Source: Bartonella sp. HY328 (GTDB lineage Bacteria; Pseudomonadota; Alphaproteobacteria; Rhizobiales; Rhizobiaceae). From it: DNA of 64,000 nucleotides. The notes under the pieces were generated by a model. The model was given only the letters and a program-made list of their open reading frames with translations, was not told the DNA's origin and did no database searches. Within the stretch, counting starts at the first letter, position 1. Every line of letters begins with the position of its first letter. The translations under genes and the position numbers were made by a program. The stretch covers positions 62,001 through 126,000 of the forward strand of contig NZ_CP104883.1 of NCBI RefSeq assembly GCF_025449335.1, in the 5' to 3' direction. Shown one piece after another: positions 8,720 through 17,151 of the stretch.

Positions 8720-10042
8720 ATGTTTCGTCTTACACGACATTCCCTGTTTATCGTTTGTTTGATGTTTGGCACGCTGGTAGCATTGATTAGACCGGGCCAA
8801 GCGCAGCTTGTTGTGGATGTAACGGCTAACCAGTTTAAGCCGATTCCCATTGCAATCACTGATTTTTTATCGGGCGACCAAACAGGTGCAGAAATTAGCC
8901 AAATCATTGCAGCCGATCTTGACCGTTCAGGTCTTTTTCAGCCGCTTGATCAAACGGCATTTTTAGAACGCATTACCAATCCTGATGCGATTCCTCGTTA
9001 TAATGATTGGCAACAGATAGGTGCGCAAGGTCTTGTTACCGGCCGTGTTACCACCCAGCCCAATGGCCAATTGCGTGTGGACTTCCGCCTTTGGGATGTA
9101 TTCAAACAAGATCAGCTAGAGGGGCGGTATTTTATATCCTCGGTTGTAACAACAGCATCAAAACGCCGCATTGCCCACCAGATTGCTGACATTATTTATG
9201 AAAAAATGACTGGTGAAAGCGGCTATTTTGACACACGTATCGTGTTTATTGATGAAACAGGACCACGTAATAAACGCGTTAAACGTCTTGCTATTATGGA
9301 TCAAGATGGCGCTAATGTCAGCTATTTATCTACCGGACAAGAGCTCGTTTTAACACCGCGCTTTTCGCCAACTCAGCAAGAAATTACCTATATGGCCTAT
9401 GGCAGAGATAATATGCCAAGGGTCTATTTGCAGCAAATTGAAAGCGGACAAAGAGAGCCAGTTCCTTTTAGCAATATGACCATTGCACCACGTTTTGCAC
9501 CCGATGGACAAAAGGTTGTCATGAGTCTTTTGCAAGATAATGGTAGTTCCAATCTTTATGTCATGGATTTGCGCTCACATATGACAACGCGCCTTACGTC
9601 AACCTTGGCGATTGATACTTCGGCATCTTACTCGCCCGATGGTAGCAAGATTGTTTTTGGTTCTGACCGTTCTGGAAAGCCAAAACTTTATGTGATGAAT
9701 GCTGATGGCAGCGATCAAAAACCGATTTCTTTTGGTGATGGTAGCTATTCAACCCCTGTTTGGTCGCCACGCGGCGATTATATTGCTTTTACTAAGCAAT
9801 TGCAGGGGCAATTTTCCATCGGTGTTATGCGTCCTGATGGTACTGATGAGCGTATATTGACCAGTGGCTTCCATAATGAAGGCCCTACTTGGTCGCCAAA
9901 TGGTCGTGTAATCATGTTCTTCCGTCAAGATCAGGGCAGAGGTGCAAAGCTTTACACAATCGATGTTTCTGGCCGCAATGAACGTCAATTACCAACCCCA
10001 AATGACGCATCTGACCCAGCTTGGTCGCCTTTGTTAAAATAA
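8720..10042 (+). CDS. tolB: Tol-Pal system beta-propeller protein TolB
   Basis: TolB is the periplasmic component of the Tol-Pal system, which links the inner membrane, peptidoglycan and outer membrane during cell division. The 440-residue protein has a signal peptide (cleavage likely after RPGQAQ), an N-terminal domain (VTANQFKPIPIAITDF), and a six-bladed C-terminal propeller with repeated WSP/FSP motifs (RFSPTQQEITYMAY, SYSPDGSKIVFGSDRSG, VWSPRGDYIAFTKQ, TWSPNGRVIMFFRQ). The start follows GAAAGG. TolB is normally flanked by tolQRA and pal; here an ABC exporter precedes it and a convergent phosphohexomutase follows. Confidence 0.96.
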   Translation: MFRLTRHSLFIVCLMFGTLVALIRPGQAQLVVDVTANQFKPIPIAITDFLSGDQTGAEISQIIAADLDRSGLFQPLDQTAFLERITNPDAIPRYNDWQQIGAQGLVTGRVTTQPNGQLRVDFRLWDVFKQDQLEGRYFISSVVTTASKRRIAHQIADIIYEKMTGESGYFDTRIVFIDETGPRNKRVKRLAIMDQDGANVSYLSTGQELVLTPRFSPTQQEITYMAYGRDNMPRVYLQQIESGQREPVPFSNMTIAPRFAPDGQKVVMSLLQDNGSSNLYVMDLRSHMTTRLTSTLAIDTSASYSPDGSKIVFGSDRSGKPKLYVMNADGSDQKPISFGDGSYSTPVWSPRGDYIAFTKQLQGQFSIGVMRPDGTDERILTSGFHNEGPTWSPNGRVIMFFRQDQGRGAKLYTIDVSGRNERQLPTPNDASDPAWSPLLK

Positions 10043-10064
10043 TTAACAAAGCAAATGCAAAAAT

Positions 10065-10094
10065 AAAAAGGCACAGAGTAATCTGTGCCTTTTT
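10065..10094. terminator. bidirectional rho-independent terminator between tolB and the phosphohexomutase gene
   Basis: A 13-bp perfect stem (AAAAAGGCACAGA with TCTGTGCCTTTTT) and a four-base loop (GTAA). The A-run on one side and T-run on the other allow it to end transcription from both convergent genes. Confidence 0.9.
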
Positions 10095-10115
10095 ATTTGC
10101 GTAACATTTTTATCC

Positions 10116-11528
10116 TTATGATAATTCTGCCAATGCGCATTCTAAGCCTTCTGCAACCAGTTGGTCGGCACGCTGCTGGCTTGCCGCTTCACTATAGCAA
10201 CGCAGTTCCGGCGCATTGCCAGAAGCACGAAAATGAATAATCTCGCCATTTTGCAAAATAACCCGCAAACCATCAATTGCATCCCAGCTTTTAACTGTGC
10301 CAAAGGGTTTAAAAAAGCGAATACGTTCAATTCCGTTGGAAAGAAGGACAAGAAATTTTTCGGTTTTTTCACTTGGCACACCTTGCACACGGCTGCTAGA
10401 GGTAAAGCGCAATGGCAATTCCTCACAAAGCGCATTAATCGGCAAATTATTCATTTGTGCTAGACCTAGAACACAAAGAATCGGCAATAATGCATCGCGG
10501 GTTGGCAATGCCGGTAAAACACCATTTTCTAATGCCGCATCACTGCCAAGCAATACACCGCCATTAGCCTCAAAACCAACAATCATTGATGAGCCATCTT
10601 GTTCAGCCTCATTCATATCGGCAATTACATAGGGCGAACCAACTTTACTGCGGTAAACATGAGAAAACCAGTTAGAGGTTTCTACGAGTGATGTTGAAGT
10701 GACCGGTGTCACCACCGCATCGGCATTTAAAAATTTTGCCGTCAGCATGCCAAGAATATCACCACGCAAGAAATTACCATCACCATCGGCAAGCAATGGT
10801 CGGTCACCATCGCCATCGGTGGAAATAAGCGCATCAAGATCATACTCCTTGGCGGCTTTTTTGGCTATATCACGGTCTTCTTGGCGCAAGGCTTCTGTAT
10901 CAACTGGGATAAAATATTCAGCGCGATGCAGCGGAATTACCTCCGCTCCAAGCTCGGCGATAATATCCACCATAATATCACGGGCAACCGAGCTATGTTG
11001 ATAAACGCCAATGCGCATTGATGAAAGGCTAGCAAAGGGAAGAACCGAAAAAGCCCGTTGGCGGTAGCGATCAAGCGCCGTAAGCGAGCTATAGGGTAAA
11101 ATTTCAAAATCATCATAGGGAGCATGTAGAGGTAAACAATTTAAAATTCCCTGTTCATCAACCTTGGTGATTTCACCATCGGGCCGATAGAATTTCAAAC
11201 CATTGCGATCTTCAGGAATATGACTACCTGTCACCATTATGGCCGGGCTTTGCTCATAAAGAGCGGATAATGCCAGCGCTGGGGTTGGCAATCGACCATA
11301 ATTTTTGACTTTATAGCCCTCTGCAATAGCAGCCGCCATCACCGCATTAGCAATACGTTGGCTGCTTTGTCGCAAGTCACGGCCAACCAATAAGGTACCA
11401 TCCTTATTTGAACAATCACATTTGCGCAAAAATCTTAAAAATGCAATTGTATAACGCTGGCAAATTTCATCATCAAGCTCCTCAACCAAGCCACGTAAAC
11501 CGCTTGTACCAAATTTCAAATCGCTCAT
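10116..11528 (-). CDS. phosphohexomutase (phosphomannomutase/phosphoglucomutase type)
   Basis: A 470-residue alpha-D-phosphohexomutase that moves phosphate between C1 and C6 of hexose sugars, feeding nucleotide-sugar synthesis. All four family motifs are present: N-terminal KFGTSGLRGL, the active-site serine loop VTGSHIPEDRNGLKFY (Ser102), the metal loop STDGDGDRP (Asp238/240/242), the sugar-binding loop GFEANGGVLLG and the phosphate loop RASGNAPELRCY. The TGSHIPxDRNG form fits the phosphomannomutase group better than GlmM. The substrate (mannose, glucose or glucosamine phosphate) cannot be decided by eye. It is a single gene convergent with tolB. Confidence 0.88.
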   Translation of the reverse strand: MSDLKFGTSGLRGLVEELDDEICQRYTIAFLRFLRKCDCSNKDGTLLVGRDLRQSSQRIANAVMAAAIAEGYKVKNYGRLPTPALALSALYEQSPAIMVTGSHIPEDRNGLKFYRPDGEITKVDEQGILNCLPLHAPYDDFEILPYSSLTALDRYRQRAFSVLPFASLSSMRIGVYQHSSVARDIMVDIIAELGAEVIPLHRAEYFIPVDTEALRQEDRDIAKKAAKEYDLDALISTDGDGDRPLLADGDGNFLRGDILGMLTAKFLNADAVVTPVTSTSLVETSNWFSHVYRSKVGSPYVIADMNEAEQDGSSMIVGFEANGGVLLGSDAALENGVLPALPTRDALLPILCVLGLAQMNNLPINALCEELPLRFTSSSRVQGVPSEKTEKFLVLLSNGIERIRFFKPFGTVKSWDAIDGLRVILQNGEIIHFRASGNAPELRCYSEAASQQRADQLVAEGLECALAELS

Positions 11529-11970
11529 GATTTAGATCTACCCTAATTGGAATGAATGGATATGGTGCTTATGCTCAATTGTCATGCTGTTGCATTTTAT
11601 TGATAAAATCAACAGCTACTTTTTCTCATGCATCACCATAAGACTGATAAAATTTTTAATCTATCAAACCAGTGTTTTGATTTTCCTTAAGCCTTACGAT
11701 AAGCGCTGTTTTTTAAAGATTCGTAAAATCCATGACTTAGCTCAGAATTCTTCTAAACTTTTAGTCATAAAATACAGTTAAAAAGCCAAAAAAGTGCACT
11801 TTGAAATAGGATTGCTTAAATTTGAGCTAGAAGGATAAGTTTTTTATCTTTATATATCACACTATAAAATGGAAATGTTGGCAACTGCTCGTATATCTTC
11901 TATAAGGTGGATAGGCTATGTGCCAGATTGAATGAAGCTTTTGCTTTTATAAATTTTAAGGATATATCCC
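11529..11970. other. intergenic, no gene supported
   Basis: About 440 AT-rich bases between the divergent phosphohexomutase and ferredoxin reductase genes. A 65-codon open frame at 11584 has no ribosome binding site and a composition of translated AT-rich DNA, so I do not call it. Confidence 0.5.
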
Positions 11971-12804
11971 ATGAATGCGCCGCTTGGTAATGTTGCTGAA
12001 GCCCTACAAGAAGAGGCTGCCCCATCTTTTCCTATTCCTGCCAATGTTTTTGCTGAAAAGGTGACAGAAGTTAAGCATTATACCGACCGCTTATTCAAAT
12101 TTCGTATTACGCGGCCTGAAAGTTTCCGCTTCCGCTCAGGCGAATTCATTATGATAGGCTTGCCAAATGCTGAAAAACCTGTTTTTCGCGCATATTCTAT
12201 TGCCAGCCCATTTTGGGACGAAGAAATTGAATTTTTCTCAATCAAGGTTCCTGGAGGCCCACTTACTGAGCATTTGCAAAAAATTAAAGTGGGTGACACG
12301 GTATTAATGCGCAAAAAGCCAACTGGTACTTTGGTGCTGGATGCGTTAATTCCTGGCAAGCGACTTTATCTTTTATCAACCGGTACCGGCGTTGCACCTT
12401 TTGCCAGCCTTATCCGTGATCCTGAAACCTATGAGAAATATGAAGAAGTGATTCTTATTCAGACAACCCGTGAATTAGCGGAGCTGGATTATGCCCGCGA
12501 TTTGGTTAAACAAGTAAATGACGACCCACTCATTGGTGAATTCGCCAATCAATTGAAATTTTATCCTATGACCACCCGTGAGCAATCACCCCATATGGGC
12601 CGTATCACCGACACTATGCTTTCGGGACAATTTTTCAAAGATACTGGCTTGCCAGCGATTAACATAGAGGAAGACCGCGTGATGATTTGCGGCTCAATGG
12701 CAATGCTTAAGGATTGCGCGGCGATGTGCGAAACATTTGGTCTGGTGGAAGGTGCTAATAATGCACCAGCGACTTATGTGGTTGAGCGGGCTTTTGTCGA
12801 TTAA
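11971..12804 (+). CDS. fpr: ferredoxin/flavodoxin-NADP+ reductase
   Basis: A 277-residue FAD enzyme that passes electrons between NADPH and ferredoxin or flavodoxin. It shows the FAD-binding motif FRAYSIASPFW, the NADP-binding segment LLSTGTGVAPFASLIRD, the VMICGSMAM strand and a bacterial-type C-terminal extension ending ATYVVERAFVD, which in this class stacks near the flavin. The start MNAPLGNVAEAL lies behind AAGGATATATCCC. It is a single-gene unit. Fpr is often redox-regulated, but no SoxR-type operator is evident upstream. Confidence 0.93.
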   Translation: MNAPLGNVAEALQEEAAPSFPIPANVFAEKVTEVKHYTDRLFKFRITRPESFRFRSGEFIMIGLPNAEKPVFRAYSIASPFWDEEIEFFSIKVPGGPLTEHLQKIKVGDTVLMRKKPTGTLVLDALIPGKRLYLLSTGTGVAPFASLIRDPETYEKYEEVILIQTTRELAELDYARDLVKQVNDDPLIGEFANQLKFYPMTTREQSPHMGRITDTMLSGQFFKDTGLPAINIEEDRVMICGSMAMLKDCAAMCETFGLVEGANNAPATYVVERAFVD

Positions 12805-12839
12805 TCCAAAGTTTTAATATTTAAAGAACCAATGAAAAG

Positions 12840-12877
12840 ACATCCCAAATGCCAACAGCTATAAGCCTTTGGGATGT
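12840..12877 (+). terminator. hairpin after fpr
   Basis: A 10-bp stem (ACATCCCAAA with TTTGGGATGT) and an 18-base loop, 36 bases after the fpr stop. No T-run follows, so it may be only a 3'-stabilising structure. Confidence 0.45.
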
Positions 12878-13036
12878 ATTGACACTGTCATCTAGCAGCC
12901 TATTTGCGATATTCATCCTTATATTGTAGTTAAGCATTTGCGTAATAGTAATATTGACGCAAACCATACAACAACAGCATTGGTGGTTTAAAGGTTAATC
13001 CTACTATTTGATATTTTCGGCAATTAGGTCAATGGC

Positions 13037-13933
13037 ATGAATAAGACTGCACTTTTAAGCTTTATTTTTTTAGGCTTTATCTGGGGAACAAATTTTGTTT
13101 TTATAAAATGGGCATATCCCTATTTTGGTGCTGCACAAATAACTTTGCTCTGCGTTATTTTTGGATTTATCCCTGTTTTTTTCTATGCACTTTATAAAAA
13201 AGCGTTGCATGTTTCGCAATTGCGTTACTGCCACCATTTCATAATCATGGCATTATTGGTGATGGTCATTTATTATTTTGCTTATGCCGAAGGAGCGATA
13301 CGCCTACCGGTCAGCACCGCTGGTCTTTTAAGTGGCACTGCACCACTTTTTACTTTTTTATGTGCCCTATTATTTTTAAAAGAGCAAAAAATCACTTGGC
13401 TTAATGCTTTTGCCATTTTCATTGGTTTTTGCGGTATTGCACTACTTGGTAATCCCTTTGCGCAAAGCGACTCCTTTGATATGATCGGCATTGGCTATAT
13501 GATAATCGCGTCATTAAGCCTTGGCGTTTCCTTTGTATATGCACAAAAATTTCTGATGCCGCTCAATATTCCAATCATTGCATCAACGACCTATCAATTG
13601 GGGTTTGCAATTATTATCCTTTTGCCGTTCATTCCATTGAATAATATTGCCCCCATTTTTAACGATCCCAAAGCATGGATTGGCCTAATTATCGGTCTTG
13701 GTTTATTAAGTACAGGTGTAGCTTACGTCGCCTATTATTATATTGTTGAAAAATCTGGTGCAATTTTTGCCTCCAGTATCGTGTATGTACCACCGATTGT
13801 TGCTCTCGCTCTTGATATATTTGCATATCATCACAATGTTGGACTAAATAGCTATTTAGCAATTATTCTTGTACTGGCCGCGGTTGCACTGCTTGAGCTT
13901 GATTCATTTAAAAGCCGTGCGCAAGCTTTTTAG
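13037..13933 (+). CDS. DMT superfamily (EamA) transporter
   Basis: A 298-residue inner-membrane protein with about ten hydrophobic helices in two homologous halves of the EamA type. The first opens LSFIFLGFIWGTNFVFIKWA and the second SYLALSLG-like near residue 155 onwards. EamA proteins are usually exporters of metabolites such as amino acids; the substrate cannot be predicted. A weak ribosome binding site (TTAGGTCAATGGC) precedes the ATG. The next gene follows after 52 bases on the same strand, so the two may be cotranscribed. Confidence 0.85.
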   Translation: MNKTALLSFIFLGFIWGTNFVFIKWAYPYFGAAQITLLCVIFGFIPVFFYALYKKALHVSQLRYCHHFIIMALLVMVIYYFAYAEGAIRLPVSTAGLLSGTAPLFTFLCALLFLKEQKITWLNAFAIFIGFCGIALLGNPFAQSDSFDMIGIGYMIIASLSLGVSFVYAQKFLMPLNIPIIASTTYQLGFAIIILLPFIPLNNIAPIFNDPKAWIGLIIGLGLLSTGVAYVAYYYIVEKSGAIFASSIVYVPPIVALALDIFAYHHNVGLNSYLAIILVLAAVALLELDSFKSRAQAF

Positions 13934-13985
13934 GATTATATCGCGCCAATTTCTTTTAATAAGATGCGCATTCTTTGCATAGTAA

Positions 13986-14753
13986 ATGAAAAGCATGTTT
14001 TTTAAACGTAAAACCATTCAAGAAGCCTATAGCGATAATTTTGTTCTATCGGATAGGACTTTACCCTTAAAAGTTATAGCAAATAGCCGTGCTAAAAGAT
14101 TGACCTTGCGCATTGAAAGTGGTGGCAAAGGCTTGAAGGTGACCGTGCCTCCACGCACCAGCAAAAAAGCAGTTGGCGAATTTTTAAACCGCTATAAGGG
14201 TTGGCTTGAGACGAAGCTCAACCATCTGCCACCACCAAGCCTTGATGAACCAATGCTTAAATCGGGGGTCAAGATTCCAATTTTTGGCAAACCCCACCGC
14301 ATTTGTCATTTGGACGGGCGCGGCACAACAAGCTTGGTGACTGATAGCGAAGCCGACCCTCAAATTTTAGTTTATGGCGCAGAAAAGCATTTGCCAAGAC
14401 GGCTAAAAGATTTTCTCATAAAACAAGCAGAATTGACGATCACGCCTTTGGTGGCAAAATATGCAACCGAAGTTGGGCGCAAACCAAAATCTATTCGTTT
14501 TAAAGATACAACGAGTCGTTGGGGATCATGTACTAGTGATGGGGCATTATCATTTTCATGGCGCATTATGATGGCGCCGCACAATGTCATTGATTATCTT
14601 GTTGCGCATGAAGTTTCTCATCTCATTGAAATGAATCACAGCAGTGATTTTTGGAACCTATGTGAAAAGCTTTGTCCCGAATCAAAAAAATGTCGAGCTT
14701 GGTTAAAACGCAATGGCCAAATGTTGCACGCAATTGATTTTGCTTCAAACTAA
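13986..14753 (+). CDS. YgjP-like (M48-related) zinc metallopeptidase
   Basis: A 255-residue protein of the YgjP/DUF45 family. The zinc site is His208-Glu209-x-x-His212 in VAHEVSHLIEMNHSSDFW, with the third histidine at 218. The family-typical RWGSCTSDGALSFSWR lies just upstream. The N-terminal half has the usual RLTLRIESGGKGLKVTVPP segment. No signal peptide, so probably cytoplasmic. Family members are poorly characterised; some sit with type I restriction systems, but nothing of that kind is here. The start may be the ATG at 13986 or the one three codons later. Confidence 0.85.
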   Translation: MKSMFFKRKTIQEAYSDNFVLSDRTLPLKVIANSRAKRLTLRIESGGKGLKVTVPPRTSKKAVGEFLNRYKGWLETKLNHLPPPSLDEPMLKSGVKIPIFGKPHRICHLDGRGTTSLVTDSEADPQILVYGAEKHLPRRLKDFLIKQAELTITPLVAKYATEVGRKPKSIRFKDTTSRWGSCTSDGALSFSWRIMMAPHNVIDYLVAHEVSHLIEMNHSSDFWNLCEKLCPESKKCRAWLKRNGQMLHAIDFASN

Positions 14754-15144
14754 CGACCTTTCTCGATAAAACCGATTTTATAGTCAGCGTTTGATAATAT
14801 TTTTTCCTGCGCCGATAAATATTGCCAAAGGATATCCCCAGAGAAGAATCCGATAATTTCCGCAAATATTTTTATGATTCTTTGTAAAATTTAAAAGATT
14901 CGCGCTGATATGCAAAAAAATAAGGCATATTCGCCACGGTCGAGCATCGAAAATGGACGAAGAAAGGCGCAAATATGTCTAAAACAAGATCAGTTAACAT
15001 TTTGTTTACTAAAGAATTTTTGCTTTTGTGCTTTTTCAGGCAAGTTTGTGCACATTTCTTTAGGTGTGGCTTTTTTACTACAGACATTTTCGTCAGAGCG
15101 ACTATATTGAACCTAATTGCAGTCCTTTGCATGGAGAAATGAAA

Positions 15145-15948
15145 ATGAAAATTAAGTATCTTTTAGCAGCATCAGCTGCAGCCCTTATCGCAGCAACAGC
15201 AGCAAACGCAGCTGACATCGTTCAGCCAGCTCCTTATGAGCCAGCTCCAGTTGTAACCGTTCCTACTTTTAGCTGGACCGGTGCATATGTTGGTGGTCAA
15301 ATCGGTGGTTCATGGTCTGATTCAAATGTACGAACAGAACGTAACGTTGGCTTCCTACCACTAGGTTATACAAAAGGCACAAGCTGGAGCCCAGATGGTG
15401 ATGGTTTTGTAGGCGGTCTATATGCTGGTTACAATTTTGAAGTTGGCAACAACGTAGTACTCGGTGCAGAAACCGATTTCGTATGGGGCGACGTAAAAGA
15501 CAGCTATTCATCAATCGACCGTTATGCAGCTGATTCAGTATACAACTACAATACTGAAGGCAGCATCAAGCAAAAATGGGCCGGTGCAACTCGCGTTCGC
15601 GTAGGTTATGCAATGGATCGTTTTATGCCTTACGTAGCTGGTGGTGTTGCTTATACGAAAGTTGAGACTTCAGGTCAAAACTATTTGACAAGCGCAAATC
15701 CAGCAGCTCCTACAGTTCAAGCTGGTAGCGTTCTTGGTTACAATACTTCAAACACAATGACTGGTTGGACAATCGGCGCTGGTGTTGACTATGCTGTAAC
15801 AGACAATGTTCTTGTACGTCTTGAATACCGCTATGCTGATTATGGTGATAAGACAAACACTTATACCCATACAAGCGGTCAAACATTCAAAGAAAAAGTT
15901 GACTACAAGTCAAACGACGTTCGCGTTGGTGTAGCTTACAAATTCTAA
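15145..15948 (+). CDS. Omp25/Omp31-type outer membrane porin
   Basis: A 267-residue outer-membrane beta-barrel. I choose the second of two ATGs (15145), because GGAGA at 15133-15137 is correctly spaced for it. The signal peptide MKIKYLLAASAAALIAATA ends with cleavage after AANA. The mature protein begins ADIVQPAPYEPAP, the proline-rich lead of Brucella/Bartonella Omp25/Omp31 proteins. The barrel starts FSWTGAYVGGQIGGSW and ends VRVGVAYKF with the terminal phenylalanine needed for assembly. Codon use is noticeably more restricted than in its neighbours (GTA, GCA, GGT preferred), which suggests high expression. Confidence 0.95.
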   Translation: MKIKYLLAASAAALIAATAANAADIVQPAPYEPAPVVTVPTFSWTGAYVGGQIGGSWSDSNVRTERNVGFLPLGYTKGTSWSPDGDGFVGGLYAGYNFEVGNNVVLGAETDFVWGDVKDSYSSIDRYAADSVYNYNTEGSIKQKWAGATRVRVGYAMDRFMPYVAGGVAYTKVETSGQNYLTSANPAAPTVQAGSVLGYNTSNTMTGWTIGAGVDYAVTDNVLVRLEYRYADYGDKTNTYTHTSGQTFKEKVDYKSNDVRVGVAYKF

Positions 15949-15966
15949 TCTGAATTTGTTTCTAAT

Positions 15967-16000
15967 AAAAAAGCCCCGAGTAAATGCTCGGGGCTTTTTT
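15967..16000 (+). terminator. strong rho-independent terminator after the porin gene
   Basis: A 14-bp stem (six A-T pairs plus GCCCCGAG with CTCGGGGC), loop TAAATG, and a TTTTTT tail. This fits a very highly expressed gene. Confidence 0.93.
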
Positions 16001-16182
16001 ATTGCCTAATTTATGGCTTTAATATTTTTAGCGCAAATACCAACAATACATCTTTTCTCACGTATGATTATCAAAGATTATCTATAGTGAAATTTCCGCA
16101 ACTAACTTGAATAACTTTATTGACAATGGCTTTGCCGATAATGCCCAATATTGAGCGTGATAAGGTCCTTTTCATTATTTTT

Positions 16183-16745
16183 TTATAAATTGTATCGTTT
16201 TTTTATAATATCTTCCCCATTTAATTCTTTTAACATATCGGTAAAAATTGGTGCCACATAACCAATCATATCCCAATTATTCATTGGTGTAACAAAGCTC
16301 GAAACTGATAAATCAGGATGACATAAGATATTCCCAAATGTTTTCGGGCGTAAATCTATAAGCAAGGATGCTTTATCATCCCCAGAGAGTGGCAGCAGAG
16401 TTTTAGGAAGTTGCGGCCCGATTTCATCATTATAGGGTTAGGGGCTATGATACCAATCTACTGCTCTTATAAAAAGCTTAGCCCATTGCACCAAAGACAA
16501 ATTGATGTCAAGTTTGGATTCATAGAAATAATCAACTTTAAACCACCCACAATTATTGGTTGGGGCTGGAACAAGTGTTGAATATTTCAGCATAAACTCC
16601 ACAAAATCGTCAGGCAGGCGGAGCCAACCATATGTTCAATTCTTTGTAATTGTTCTCGTGTAGTTGGTTGATAATAATCCAGGCCCGCAGCCTTTTTTTG
16701 TAACCAAGCGCGGTAAGCAATTGGATTTATTTCTTCAAGATTCAT
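16183..16745 (-). pseudogene. decayed SUKH (SMI1/KNR4) family gene
   Basis: The ATG at 16745 has a good ribosome binding site (GGGAGGA) and opens MNLEEINPIAYRAWLQKKAA. Near 16620 the frame shifts; in the next frame the sequence continues LRLPDDFVEFMLKYSTLVPA, the SUKH-domain signature. It then meets an in-frame TAA at 16438-16440 before the C-terminal part (SLLIDLRPKTFGNILCH) runs to a stop at 16183. Two independent lesions show the gene is dead. SUKH proteins commonly serve as immunity proteins against contact-dependent or polymorphic toxins. No cognate toxin is next to it. Confidence 0.8.
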
Positions 16746-17151
16746 GAAATATTCCTCCCTTTTAAATCTGTTTTTAAATCAGATGAAATGCGAAATGAGT
16801 GGTCATATTTATGCTGCACTATCTATAGAATCAGCCTTGTCACCATTTTTTCATTTAAGGTAAATACGCAAAAAAGATCAGTTCGCTTGATCCTTAAACG
16901 AGGGTAATTAGCTAGGCAAAAACACCTAATAAGACTATTGTTTAAGCGATCAATAGATTGAAGTGCCAGCAAATTGTAGTGTCGTTTTCAGCACATAATA
17001 TTGCAATAAAATCAATTAGCAATGTTAGAAAAAAACGATCACCGCCCTAATAATGCGTGATTAAAATTTTGACACAATGCATAAAAATAGAAAGCGTAGA
17101 TAAACTATTACTTTAACAATATACAAAGCTACGCTAAGAGCATAAAAGCTA
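16746..17151. other. intergenic, no gene seen
   Basis: About 400 bases between the SUKH pseudogene and the iron-ADH relative. No open frame, RNA gene or convincing terminator was found. It may contain further decayed sequence that is no longer recognisable. Confidence 0.45.

Noticed and set aside
8650..8907. An 85-codon minus-strand frame at the tolB start
   Set aside because: Antisense to the TolB signal-peptide region; no supporting signal.
11584..11781. A 65-codon open frame in the gap before fpr
   Set aside because: No ribosome binding site, and a composition of translated AT-rich intergenic DNA (Phe, Ile, Leu, Lys).
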